Shown piece by piece: positions 47,572-58,037 of a stretch of 64,000 nucleotides of DNA. A program made the translations under genes and the position numbers. The DNA is from Peribolospora baueri. Its lineage: Eukaryota > Basidiomycota > Peribolosporomycetes > Peribolosporales > Peribolosporaceae. The notes beneath the pieces are model-generated. The model was not told the origin of the DNA. It saw nothing but the letters and a program-made list of their open reading frames with translations, and made no database searches. The stretch lies in NCBI GenBank assembly GCA_029717555.1, contig JAMDHS010000047.1, positions 62,001-126,000 on the forward strand, read 5' to 3'. Position 1 is the first letter of the stretch. Each line of letters opens with the position of its first letter.

Positions 47572-47755
47572 GAAGATCCCACCATGAACAAAGGTCGGGC
47601 AGATTCTGCCGAGGCCACGTGGCTCATCGATCGTCGCTGGTTAGGGTTACCTGGAATCTGCGAGAAGAAGCAACCCCCACGTTATATGAAAGAAGCCCGG
47701 GAATGCCGTTGAAAGGAAGACGCTCCCTTATCGCCTCGACCGCATCCTCACCGAG

Positions 47756-49507
47756 ATGAGCAACTGGAACAAGACGTACCACTGGAAGACGAAGGAGTGT
47801 ACGCCTTGGGCTCGCAAATACGTGAGTTATCTCGCTCCAACGTCGTCGTCGATCATTCTCGAGCGGACCGCCCACACTGGGCTGATCGAGCTCGCCTTTG
47901 CTACCGGGTGTCGTCCACCTGGCCTGCGGCCTCTCATCAGTTCGAGGACGGGCTCGTGGGCGAGAGCTCGAAAGGCGATGACGGCTCCGAGGTCAAGGTG
48001 GATCGTTTGGAGGACTTTGAGGGCGACGTTGAGCTTGGCCAGCGCAAGGGCAAGTGGGTGCCGATTGGCAGGCATGCTCTCGGCCGCTCCGTGTCCTTTC
48101 GGCTCCCGTCCTCGCCTCAGTGAGACTCACGCAAGGTTCGGAATTTTGTGCCTCTTCGTCGTCCGCTCACAGGTTGATCACCATCTATGACACCAAGCTC
48201 ACGCTCGACTGGTCCGGTGAGCGACGTCGGCGCTCCTTCCGTCACGGACTGATGTCTCACACAGCTGGCTCTCCCTTCGGTCGTTTCTCTCAGGCACCAC
48301 TAAGGACGGCGAGACGGGAGCGGGCAAGATCGAATACCCAGAGGTGTCGCACGAGGTGGATGACGCTGGCGATGAGCACAAGGTGAGCCGACGGCCTTGG
48401 CGCCTGTCCGCCCGCCCTTCCGTCCGTCCGCTCGCGCCTCACGCCCTCACTCACACACGCCCACCCGCTCGGCCGTGTCAGTTCGAAGTCACACAATCGT
48501 CCGGTCCGTCGGCATTGGCCGATCTGGTCCGCACCCAGCTCGCGCCCTCCCTGGCACCCACGTTCCGCTCTTTCCGGCCAACGCTCATCGAGACGCACGG
48601 CAAGGACTTTGGAGGGCTCGAATCGCCTTCGACCTCTGGTGCGGCGACCCCTTCTGGCGCTTCTACGCCTTCCGCCAAGGCGGCATACAAGCCCGCTCCC
48701 CCAGGCGGACACGTGGCGGCGCCGGTGACGGCCAAGGAGACGGTCAGCGTGTCTTCGGCGCCGGTCAAGGTCCGGGAGCAGTTTGCGACGAGCGCGGAAG
48801 ACTTGTTCTCCATCTTGACCGATCCAGGCAAGATCCCAATGTGGAGCCGAGCGCCGGCGCAGGTCAGTGCATCGCTTCGATCTTGTCCACTCACTGATGA
48901 TCGTTCCTATACGCGTGTAACTGACGTTTGCCCTTTCGCGCGTCGAACGTGGCATGTACGCCCATGCGTCTAGTTCTCCCTCAACCCGGGCTCGGAATTC
49001 TCCCTCTTCGCTGGCGGCGTGACGGGCTTTGTGGACGCGGTGGAGCGGCCGAGCAAGCTGGTGCAGAGGTGGCGCGCGGCGACGTGGCCCAAAGGTGAGG
49101 ACGCTGTCTCCTTCGCGCTGGGCGTTTTTTTTTCTCATCTCGCCGATTTTGTGGCCCCCCTCTCCCCCCCCTTCTTCTCCTCCCTCTCTTGTGCGACGGC
49201 GTCTCGCTGACAGGACATCACGGCACAATGACCATCACGCTGGAGCAAGGATCCGACGCGACGACCGCGACGTTCTCTCTCTCCGGCGTGCCCGTGGGCA
49301 TGGAGGACACGACGGAGGCCGGCTTGGAGGGCTACTATGTCCGCGGGCTCAAATCCATAGGGTGAGCGAAGGCGGGCGACGGCTTCTTCCTCGATGCGAC
49401 TGTCAGCGTCGTCGTCGGCGGGGAAGAGCGCACGGAGCTGACCCACGGATCGCTTGTCTTGCCCTCCTCCCCCCTCCTTTTGCGCCAGGCTGGGTACGAT
49501 GCTGTAA
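47756..49507 (+). CDS. AHA1: Activator of Hsp90 ATPase (AHA1)
   Basis: Eight exons: 47756-47821, 47941-48053, 48173-48216, 48294-48382, 48482-48862, 48974-49094, 49214-49361, 49489-49507; 326 residues, right for Aha1. It binds Hsp90 and stimulates its ATPase. The N-terminal domain opens with MSNWNKTYHWKTKECTPWA, and LEDFEGDVELGQRKGKLITIYDTKLTLDWSG is split over three exons (the TLDWSG motif is typical). The C-terminal SRPBCC/AHSA1 domain starts near VSVSSAPVKVREQF (DLFSILTDPGKIPMWSRA; FSLFAGGVTGF; GHHGTMTITL). It lacks no expected block. Upstream lies the terminal-inverted-repeat element and a telomere-like box (GGTTAGGGTTACC, 47639-47651), 105 bases before the ATG. Cytosolic. Confidence 0.95.
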
Positions 49508-50552
49508 TTACACCACGTCATACGATAGAAGGCGCTTTTGTTGGAGCGAAAAGCAAGACGAGCTAATCGACGCGAAGAGTCGTGTGGGGAGCCACTTGAG
49601 GAGACGAAGAAGAATGAGAGCTCTATCCGTGTCCATCTGTCCATCTACTTCCCAGGGAGACTGGCTTGTACGGACGCGAGCCTTTTCGCATCGCACATGA
49701 TTGTCCTGTACCGTGTACATACATGCACACACGTCACGTCGGTCTCTCGGAGTCCCTGACTGACTGACTGACTGACTGACTGTCTGTCTGTCTGTTTGTC
49801 TGTTGCTGGCTGTTCGTTCGTTACATCCGCCATTTGTCGGCGCGGCTGGCACTTGGATGGGGGGTGGGGGGTCGCGTCGGTTGATCGACCGGAGCGACGT
49901 CTGAGGACATCTATTATGGCTATCCATCATCCATCATCCGGCCTGGGCCTGTGCCTGTGCCTGAGCCTGAGCCTAGCTCGGCCGGCCGTACGAGGGTCGC
50001 CCAGTCTTTGTCGCAGCTCGTGGCCGTCGCGCCTCTTTCAGGCGCACCTACGTCCGTCGGCTGACCGGACCGGGAGCCGGCGCTGCCGAGCTGGCGTTCG
50101 CCCCTCATTCTCTTCCGTCCGGGCCCCCGCATCGCTCGTCTTCGCTATTCGGTCCGCATCAGCGTTGGTTTCAGCGAGGCTGGTCAGCCCTGGTCAGGTC
50201 AGGCCTGGTCTGGTCAGCGCCGTGGAGGACGGCTTGGTCGTGCGAGCATAAAACGCAGGCAGGGCGCAGTAGCGTCGACGGCGCGCAGAGCAGGGACAAG
50301 CACAAACACGCGCGGCCGCGACAGCGACAGATACAGACAGACAACGAACGAACGAACAGACGAACGGACGAACGAACACGCAGTCAGTCGTCAGTCGTTC
50401 CGTCGACGACCGCCAACCGCCCATCGGATTTATAAGGACCGTCTCCACCGCCTTTCTCGCTCGCTTCCTTCTCCGCCCGCCGACCAGACCACCCAGGCCA
50501 CCGGTGCCCGCCTTGTCCTCCTCCCCCTCCGCCCCCCTCGCCCCTTTTCGCC
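49508..50552. promoter_or_regulatory. Promoter region of the sugar transporter with microsatellite
   Basis: 1.05 kb without a gene. 49756-49804 is (CTGA)n grading into (CTGT)n. 49947-49972 is a (CTGAGC)-like run. 50347-50380 is (CGAA)n. CT-rich sequence leads into the ATG at 50553. Confidence 0.55.
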
Positions 50553-53500
50553 ATGTCTTTTTCCAAAAACTCGCGCGTATACTATCTCGCCGTCGTCGTC
50601 TACTGTGCCGTGAGTCCCGCCGGCGTCCATGCTTGCGCCTCTGACAAGCCGAGCGAGATCCGCGCTGACCGCCCGCCCGCCCTCGCCCTGGCCTCTATTA
50701 GAACTTCCTTTTTGGTTATGACACTGGCATCGCCGGAGTGAGTCCCGCTTCCATTTCCTCGCCGATGCCCAGCCCACTCGAGACCAGGTCGGGCTTACCG
50801 TCTCCCCTCTTGATCCTTGCAGGGAGTCGTCACCCAGCCGGCCTTCAAGAACGCTTTTGGCCTTCAGGGCAATGCGGCCCGCGTGGTGAGTCTCCAACGT
50901 TCCCTGCACCTCACACCAACAGACCTAGACGCTCAGCGGTACCTACCCCTCCTCGCGTGCGCGCAGAACGACCTCTCGTCCAACGTCGTCGCCGTCCTCC
51001 AGGCCGGCGGCTTCTTCGGTGCTCTCTTCTCCGCCCCGCTCACTCATTACATCGGGCGCAAGTGGTCCATCGAGGTCGCCTCAATCGTCCTCTGCATTGG
51101 CGCCGTGAGCCGCTTTTCATACTCCTCCTTTTCCCCCTCCCCTTTCAGATGGCTGTCCGGGGCCCCGCATCTGACGAACAAGGCCATTCTCGCCTCCTTC
51201 CTTCCTTCCTTCCTGCTCAGATCCTCACAACCGTCGCCTCGCATCAGATCGGTCTCATTTACGCAGGCCGCATCATCTCTGGTCTCGGCATCGGCGCCAT
51301 CTCCGCTCTCGCTCCCACCTACGTTGCCGAATGCGCGCCGAGGGACGTGCGAGGTAGGATCACTGGACTCTTCCAGTTCGTCCTCGCCATCGGCGTCTTG
51401 GTGAGTGCCGTCACCCGCTGCGAGGTCGCCGTGGAGCGATAGGACTCGCGTGCTGAAGCATACGTTTCTGTCCTCCTCTTTCTGCCCAGATCTCTTACTT
51501 CCTTGTCAGTCGAGCTCGGAAGCGCGTCTCGACGGGTCGGACGACGCTTAATGGGACTTGCTTCGACTGACTCACTTGCCCTTTCACTCGACACCTCTCT
51601 TCCGTGCCACAGAACTACGGAGTCAACCTGCACATCACGTCTGGGCCTGCTGTCTGGCGGTGCGTACTCCGCTACGACAAGTATCAACGCTTCCAATCAA
51701 ACATGCTGACCGCCCTTCTCTCCTCCCCTTCGACCGTGAAAAAAAAAAAAAAAAAAAAGAATCGCCTTCGGCTTCCAGCTCGTCCCCGCAGGTCTGGCCG
51801 GCATCGGCGTCCTCTTCTGTAAAGAGTCCCCGCGTTGGCTCGCCTCCAAGGGCCGCACGGCAGAGGCGCTCAAGAACCTAGCTTGGCTTCGAAAGTCTCA
51901 CGTCGATGATGTCGAAGTCCGCGCGGAGCTAGCTGAAATCGAGGCACAGATCGAAGAGGAGAGGTTGGCAAGGAAGAGCCTCGGCCTCAAGGAGCTTTTC
52001 TTCGGAAAGGGAAACTGGCCCCGGTTCCTCATCGGTGAGCTGCTCACCTTCGATGGACGCCGTATCCGCCGATCCGTTTCACGAAAAGTCTTTTCGCTGA
52101 CCGACCGCGGCCTCCCTCTCTCATATCAGCCTTTTTGATTTTCACCCTTCAGCAATGGGTGAGTCTTTTCCTATCCACGTCCTCTCCTACCCTCTCTGCA
52201 TCCTTTCACATCACCAGCAGACTGCTGACTTTGTTCTCTCCGCTCGCCTCGTTGTGACAACGAACAGTCGGGTCAAAACACGGTGAGCCCAAAGACTTCC
52301 TGCTCTGCGCTCTCCAACTGTCCCGCTCACCCGTCACCCTCTGTCCCCCCTTCCCGACGGTCAGGTCGGCTACTACGCGCCCCAAATCTTCCAAGCCATC
52401 GGCTACAACTCCAACTCGGCCTCGCTCCTCGCCTCTGGCTACTACGGCATGGTCAAGGTCATCGCCACCGGACTCTGTCTCGTGCTCGCCGTGGAGCAGG
52501 TCGGTCGACGCAAGATGCTCATCTGGGGAGGTTTTGCCATGGGCGTCCTCTTCTACATCGTCGGTGCCATCCTCAAGGCATACCCGCCCTCCACCGGCAC
52601 GGCTGACACGCCTAGCAAGGCCATGGCGGCCATGATCTATCTCTACTGGTGAGCTCGCCGTCATCAAGCCGCACAGACAAGACACCCAACGATTTCCCTT
52701 TCCAATTCTCCTCCCCCTCGCTCAACAACAACAGCGTCGCGTACAGCTTCTCGTGGGGTCCTCTTGTAAGCTTTTTCACCACGTCCCCTTCCTCCTCCCA
52801 TCCCCGCCGTCGCCGTTCATCTATTCTAACACGCGCTCGTCCGTGCCCTCGCTCCGTCCCGATCTGTGCAGCCGTGGGTGTACGTGGCCGACATCTTCAG
52901 CACTCGCACCCGTCACTACGGTCTCTCCTTCGCAGCCGCCACTCAATGGGTACGTGTCGGCCTCGTTCGATCGTTCGATCTCATCAGGACGTGACGTACC
53001 CGGCTTGATTGGGAGCGAGCACTCATTCAAATTTCCCTTCTTATTATTTCCCATGCCCTCATTTGTCTTGCGCAGGCGTGGAACTACGGTGTTTCCAAGC
53101 TGTCGCTCATCATGAAGGCCAACCTGGGCTGGAAGATGTTCATAACGTGAGTGATCTCCCCCTGGGGTCGCCCGGCCCGGTCCACTTAACGGCGGCCGCT
53201 GACGAACTTTTGTGACCGCTGCTTTGGTTCGCCCAGTTTCGGCACCATCAACATCGGCGGTATGGCCCTCTTTGCCTTCTTCCTTCCCGAGACGGCCGGA
53301 CGCTCGCTCGAGGAGATGGACATCATCTTCGGAGCCGTCAACGAAGAGAAGCGTGTGGCCGACATCCAGGTCGCCAAGAACGGTGAGCCACCGTCGTCCA
53401 TTTCTTCTCCCCTCCCGTCCTCTTTCCCGCTCGCCCCTTCTCCGCCTCCCCGTTCGATCGTTGATAGGACGCTCACCATCGATCGCCCATGTCCTTCCTA

Positions 53501-53621
53501 TGCACCAGCCATCGATCACGACGTCCTCCACCTCGAAGGCGCCGCCGGCGCCGCCGGCGGCACGACCACGCCGTCCCAAGAGGACAACAAGCAGCATCTC
53601 GACGTCGGCAACAAGGCTTGA
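50553..53621 (+). CDS. MFS sugar transporter (sugar porter family, hexose/quinate-like)
   Basis: Sixteen exons: 50553-50609, 50702-50737, 50823-50885, 50967-51104, 51221-51400, 51490-51504, 51613-51659, 51760-52034, 52130-52158, 52268-52282, 52365-52648, 52735-52765, 52872-52949, 53076-53146, 53237-53382, 53509-53621; 525 residues. Twelve-helix proton or facilitated sugar carrier. Evidence: NFLFGYDTGIAGG, HYIGRKW, GRIISGLGIGAISALAPTYVAE, the PESPRWL-type KESPRWLASKGR, LQQWSGQNTVGYYAP, VGRRK, SWGPLPWVYVADIF and the end motif FFLPETAGRSLEEMDIIFG. Two exons are just 15 bases long. The intron before 51760 contains an A-run of about 20. Substrate not determinable; the QQWSGQN pattern fits hexose or quinate-type porters. 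Plasma membrane. Confidence 0.95.
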
Positions 53622-54201
53622 AAGTGGGCGGCCGTCGTCGCCCAAGATTCGATCTCGTCCGCTTTTTCCGTCCGCTGGTTTTTCTTTTTCGCATTCGCTT
53701 GTTCGCCCTTTTCCGTGCTCGAGCGCGCCTTCCTTTGGCCCTTTACCCCGCACCTTCCTGCCATATCTCCTCCCCCCCTCACGCCTTTACGCCCCCCTCC
53801 CCCCCCCTTGTCAACGAACCTCATCTTCTTCCCCTTCTCCTTCACGACTTCATCCCGCCCGTCCCTTCGCGACGGCAAGGACGGCTTCGCGCGGCCCGAC
53901 GACGTAACGTAATTCTTCTTCCACTACCTTTTGCTCGCACGGCTTGCCCTCCCAGCGTGCGCCCGAATCTTGTGCTTCTTTAACCCGTCCGCTTAGCTTC
54001 CTTGTTTCTTGGAGGGAAGATGCGAGGAAATCCATTTTGAGCCACTCGGAAGTGGTGAGTGACAAGGTTTTGCGTGTATGTAGCGAGTGCCCGCCGCAGG
54101 CACCGGGACCGTGCTCTTTCTTGTCCATGTACATTTTTCCCTCCCCCGCCGTCCGACTCCTCGAGGCCACGGCCAAAAGCGCGGACCAGCTACTGAAAAC
54201 C
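53622..54201. terminator. Convergent 3' spacer
   Basis: 580 bases between the stops of the sugar transporter (plus) and the small basic protein (minus). CT-rich runs; no gene. Confidence 0.4.
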
Positions 54202-54743
54202 TCAAGCAAACGTTACCGACTTCTTCTTCTTCTTCTCCCTCTGGCCCTTGTCGGCCTCGGCGGCCACGGCAGTCGCAGACTCGGCCTCGGCTCCGACCGG
54301 CGCGGTCCCGGAGGAGGAAGCGATGGCGACGGCTCTTCCTTCGCGCGCCTTGGATCGCTGTTTTGCCAGCCGCCGCTTCTCTCTAGAGCGCGTTACGAGC
54401 GCCTTTTTCGCGGTGAGCTGCGACGGCGGGAGACGGTTTGGACGACGAAAAGGATAGATGGGGCGCAAGAAAAATAACAAAGGGACGGACAGTTGAAGCC
54501 ATCTGCCGTTCTCCGAAATGTCCCACGTCCCGGGAAGATACAAAGAAGAGAGGCAAAATCGCTCACCAGGCTCTTGTGCCTCTCCTGCTTCCTCTCGTGC
54601 CTCCTCTTGCGACCCTCCTTTGCCAAAGTCTCGGCTTCTCGCGCTCTCGATACTTTGCTTTCCCGCACCTCTTCTTTAGCTTGTGCAATTTCCGAGGCTA
54701 GCTTGAGAAGAGAAGACTGTGTGGCAGGGGCGGAGGACGGCAT
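54202..54743 (-). CDS. Small basic coiled-coil protein, possibly nucleolar
   Basis: Two exons on minus: 54743-54567 and 54417-54202; 130 residues. The first exon is a charged helix (SSLLKLASEIAQAKEEVRES, then EAETLAKEGRKRRHERKQER), the second continues (LTAKKALVTRSREKRRLAKQ) and ends with an Ala/Glu linker and a lysine cap (KKKKKSVTFA). Such Lys/Arg/Glu helices are common in small ribosome-biogenesis or chromatin factors, but I do not recognise the family, so the role is inference from composition only. The 149-base intron has good GTGAGC and CGCAG borders and the joined frame is intact, which supports a real gene. Confidence 0.6.
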
Positions 54744-55191
54744 AGTAAGGACGGAGAGGTGTGGTTATGGAACGACGAAAGCGAAAAGCAACGCAGACGA
54801 TGATGGACCGACTTCGAGGGAATGGGTCATTGCACAAGCTGCGGCGTGCGACTTTGGCCGACCACGTGCCTCCGCTTCCAGTGTTACGTAACTATGCAGC
54901 CCTGTTTTCGATCAATTACTTGCGACCTGCATCTCTCCCCCACCCCAAATGTCTCGCTCGTTCCCTCCTTCTCTCCCCCTTCCCGCTCCCACGCTCTCTT
55001 CCTCTCATATGTCTCCCCACAGCGTCCACGTTCACCCTGCGACTTGTTGTCTCCGCGTTCTAGCCCTGTAGTATCTCACGCCCGACACTCCAAGAAGTTC
55101 GCACGCCTCATCAAGGGGCAACAAGAACATGTCGACGTTTTCAATCGCTCCCACGGCCTTGGCACCAATCCCATCGTCGCTATCCATCCAT

Positions 55192-55280
55192 CCATCCATC
55201 CATCCTTTCCATGCACCGTACTGGAGGCGCTCCCTTCGTTCGCCGTCGTACGTCGTCGCATGGAAAGGATGGATGGATGG
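55192..55280. repeat. Perfect 23-base inverted repeat (hairpin)
   Basis: Bases 55192-55214 (CCATCCATCCATCCTTTCC then ATGC) pair perfectly with 55258-55280, leaving a 43-base loop. The stem is built partly from an ATCC microsatellite. Confidence 0.85.
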
Positions 55281-55794
55281 CGGAGGGAGGGGGATGGATG
55301 ATCACACGTTGAGAACGATCCAAACGGATACATCCCTTCTTAGCCGGAGGTTTGAAGGACAATGGCCTCTGACCTCAAAGGGCACTCATGATATGGGGAC
55401 GATTGAACGCAGTTAGCAGAGATGTTCATCAGGCTGGCCATGGGTCGTGTTGCCACACGTCGGTTGCATCTTAGTGCCAAGGGTGAAAACACACATCGGC
55501 GCTGAAGCTGACGCCGCTGATGATCGCTACGACAAGTTCTTCAAGAACCCTGGCGAAGGTCAATGCCTGCTTGACACCGCCTGACGCTGTTAAGTCGCAG
55601 AACGATCTAGGTGAGCTTCTCTTCAAATCAGTTCTCTTCGAACCAGTTTCTTCGATCGGCTCCTTGTTTCTTGTATGGGCAGCAGCTCGCTAGTTTAGTA
55701 TCATCGTGGACATGCCGTCGTCCGCCCATGCTTAACAGACACAGCCGCGGCTAGCTCTTTGGATGAGATGGGACCGTCAACGCGGGATGCACAC

Positions 55795-55885
55795 AAAGAC
55801 CATTCAAGCTGTAGAATAAACATGAAGACCGTTCGCGCTGTAACAGTAAACACGAAGATCGTTCCAAGCTGTACAAATGATAGCA
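55795..55885. repeat. Three degenerate 30-base tandem repeats
   Basis: Units begin at about 55795, 55825 and 55855; each has AAGACCGTTC-like sequence followed by AAGCTGTA and an A-rich end. The copies differ at roughly a fifth to a third of positions. Confidence 0.65.
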
Positions 55886-58037
55886 CGTAAGAACAGCCTT
55901 TCTCGTGGGAAGTGGATCCCCATCGTGCATTCCAAATCGTTTCGAGGGACAGGACGGCCGCTGTGGCCCACCTTCACCCCCTTTATGGACGGAAGGATGA
56001 TGACGATGACGATGACGATGATGATGATGATGATAATGTTGGCAAGCTCTCCTTCGGCGATCCGCCAGGTCTGCCCTGCGCGATCGTCGCTTAAAACATC
56101 GGTCTCGAGCAGTGAGAAACTCTTTTCTTCACAGGCCGGAAACTCACTCACACATCCGTCGACGACCGGTGTCCCTGGCCGCGAAGAGAGAGAGGGCTAC
56201 TGTATATGGGCTGAGGGACACACGTCGGCTCCAGGGGTGACGAACTTTTGCTTGTAGTCACCGAGCCAGCCGGATTGGATTGGACGCGGCGAGAGAAGGG
56301 CGGCTTCCTTCCGAGCCGGGAACAAAGGTGGGCGACATCGTTCGTTCGTCCTGGGCTGAGGAGGAGACTACCATAGCCTGGATGGAGCCAGATAGATGGT
56401 AGCGGACGGACAGCAAAGAGGAGCCCCAATGGAGGAAGGCAGAAAGGCCGACCGCCGCCGGTGGCCGTCCGGTTAGGTGTTCCTGCCGCTGCGCCGAGGG
56501 CGACGGCGACGGGCGTTGGTGCGGGTGCTCTGGGAAGACCCTTCCTTCGCCCACTACTCGCAAGGCGACCCGCTCGCTTCGATACTGTCCTGTCTCACTT
56601 GGACCACGGCGCTGCCATGGCTGGCGGGCTGGTACTATTGCTCCGTCAAATTCGGACGAGCTCTCGCTCTCCTTGCCCGAGCTGGGCACATCTATCCATC
56701 CTTCCTCGTCACATACTCGTCTCGTCCAGGCCAGGCGCGCGCAGTCGGGCCGGGCCGTCTCTCGCCACAACCGATCTGATTTCGGTCGCGTGCGAGCCGT
56801 GGTGGTTTTTGTTTCAGATGCCGAATCTGTGGCCGAACGAGCGAGCGGAAGGGATTTTCCCTTCCGTGGCGTCCTCAGCCAGAGAGGCCGATGACGACGC
56901 TGAGCGATGGATGGATGGGATAGGATGGGATGGATGGATCGATATGGGTCTATGATACCAATGGATGCGCCGCTCTTCCGGCTGTAACTAAGATGTCGGC
57001 GTCTCTGGCACGTCTCCGTAGGACCGGCGACCGCCCAAGACGGACGGACGGACGAAGAGGCCAGGGCTATTTTCTCTTTCAATTTAGCCCCCTGTCTTCT
57101 TCCAGTCGGCGTTCTCGTCCTCGTCTCAGGTGGTGGGATATCAAGGCGAAAGGGAGGAAGTCCCGATGGACTGACAGGAGATCCGATTCCTTCTTTCTCC
57201 ATCCGTCGATCACCCAGCCGGATCGATAATCAGGAAGCCGGTCGCCCTGCCTCTCGCTTTGTCTCACCCTTCTTCAGAGCAGTCTGGACATCTTCCTTTT
57301 TTTTTGTTCTTGTCTTCAAGCTACGTCGGCAGTTGGCTTCGCCACTGGGGAAACAGGTGGCGCCCGGATGAAGGTGGTCCGGTGCTCGGCGGACCGTCAG
57401 CCACGCCTGGGTCCCGCTCTTCCCCCTCCTCAGCCTGGGCGGGGTGAGCATTGGCGACACAGGCTGAGCTGCAGGCGGTGGTCACATTGCAGTGCAAGAA
57501 CACACGGTCATGTACTCCGCTCGGACTTAGCCTCGGGCTCACATCGAGCTCTCGGGCCACTTCATGCGTCCGAGGCCGGCCCGCCTGTGGCGCTCACATC
57601 CCCCCTCTACTCCCGACCACCGCCTCGCTTGTTCTCTCCCTTTCCCCCTTCCAGTAGCGCAGCTGCACACGCACACGGACTGAACCTGCGTTTGCTTATT
57701 GCTTTCTTCCTCTTCCCCCGTTCCTTTGAAGAACAGCTGGTCCCCGCACCCCCGGCTTCTCGCTACCTTACCGAACATCCGCTCACCCAGGGCCGACGGA
57801 CGTGGCTTACTTGTCTGCCCCGCTTTTGCTTCTCGTCCCCCTCCCCCGGCCACCTTAGCCGCCCTGACCCGGCGCCACCACTATACATACCCGGCCCCTC
57901 TGTCAGGCCCGAGCGCCATCATCTCGCCCCCCCCCTCCCTTACCCCTCATCTGTCCTCCCCCAGCGCTTTACCTGCCCTCGCACCCACCACCTAGCGTCA
58001 CTTGCGTCCTCCGTCAGTCCACCCGCTCGTTAACGCA

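Larger units (their letters stand above)
54744..58037. other. 3.3-kb gene-poor region
   Basis: No gene can be supported. It includes the hairpin at 55192-55280, the 30-base tandem repeats at 55795-55885, a (GAT)n/(GAC)n microsatellite at 55995-56036 and, near 56900-56945, a (GGAT)n run. From about 57400 to 58030 the plus strand is CT-rich, the promoter and leader of the aquaglyceroporin. A 314-codon minus frame (56258-57202) has no domain and Arg/Ser bias. Confidence 0.5.

Noticed and set aside
55795-55885. Tandem repeats as a CRISPR array
   Set aside because: Copies are contiguous and degenerate, without unique spacers, and the genome is eukaryotic.
56258-57202. 314-codon open frame on minus in the gene-poor region
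   Set aside because: No recognisable motif, irregular composition; not enough to call a gene.
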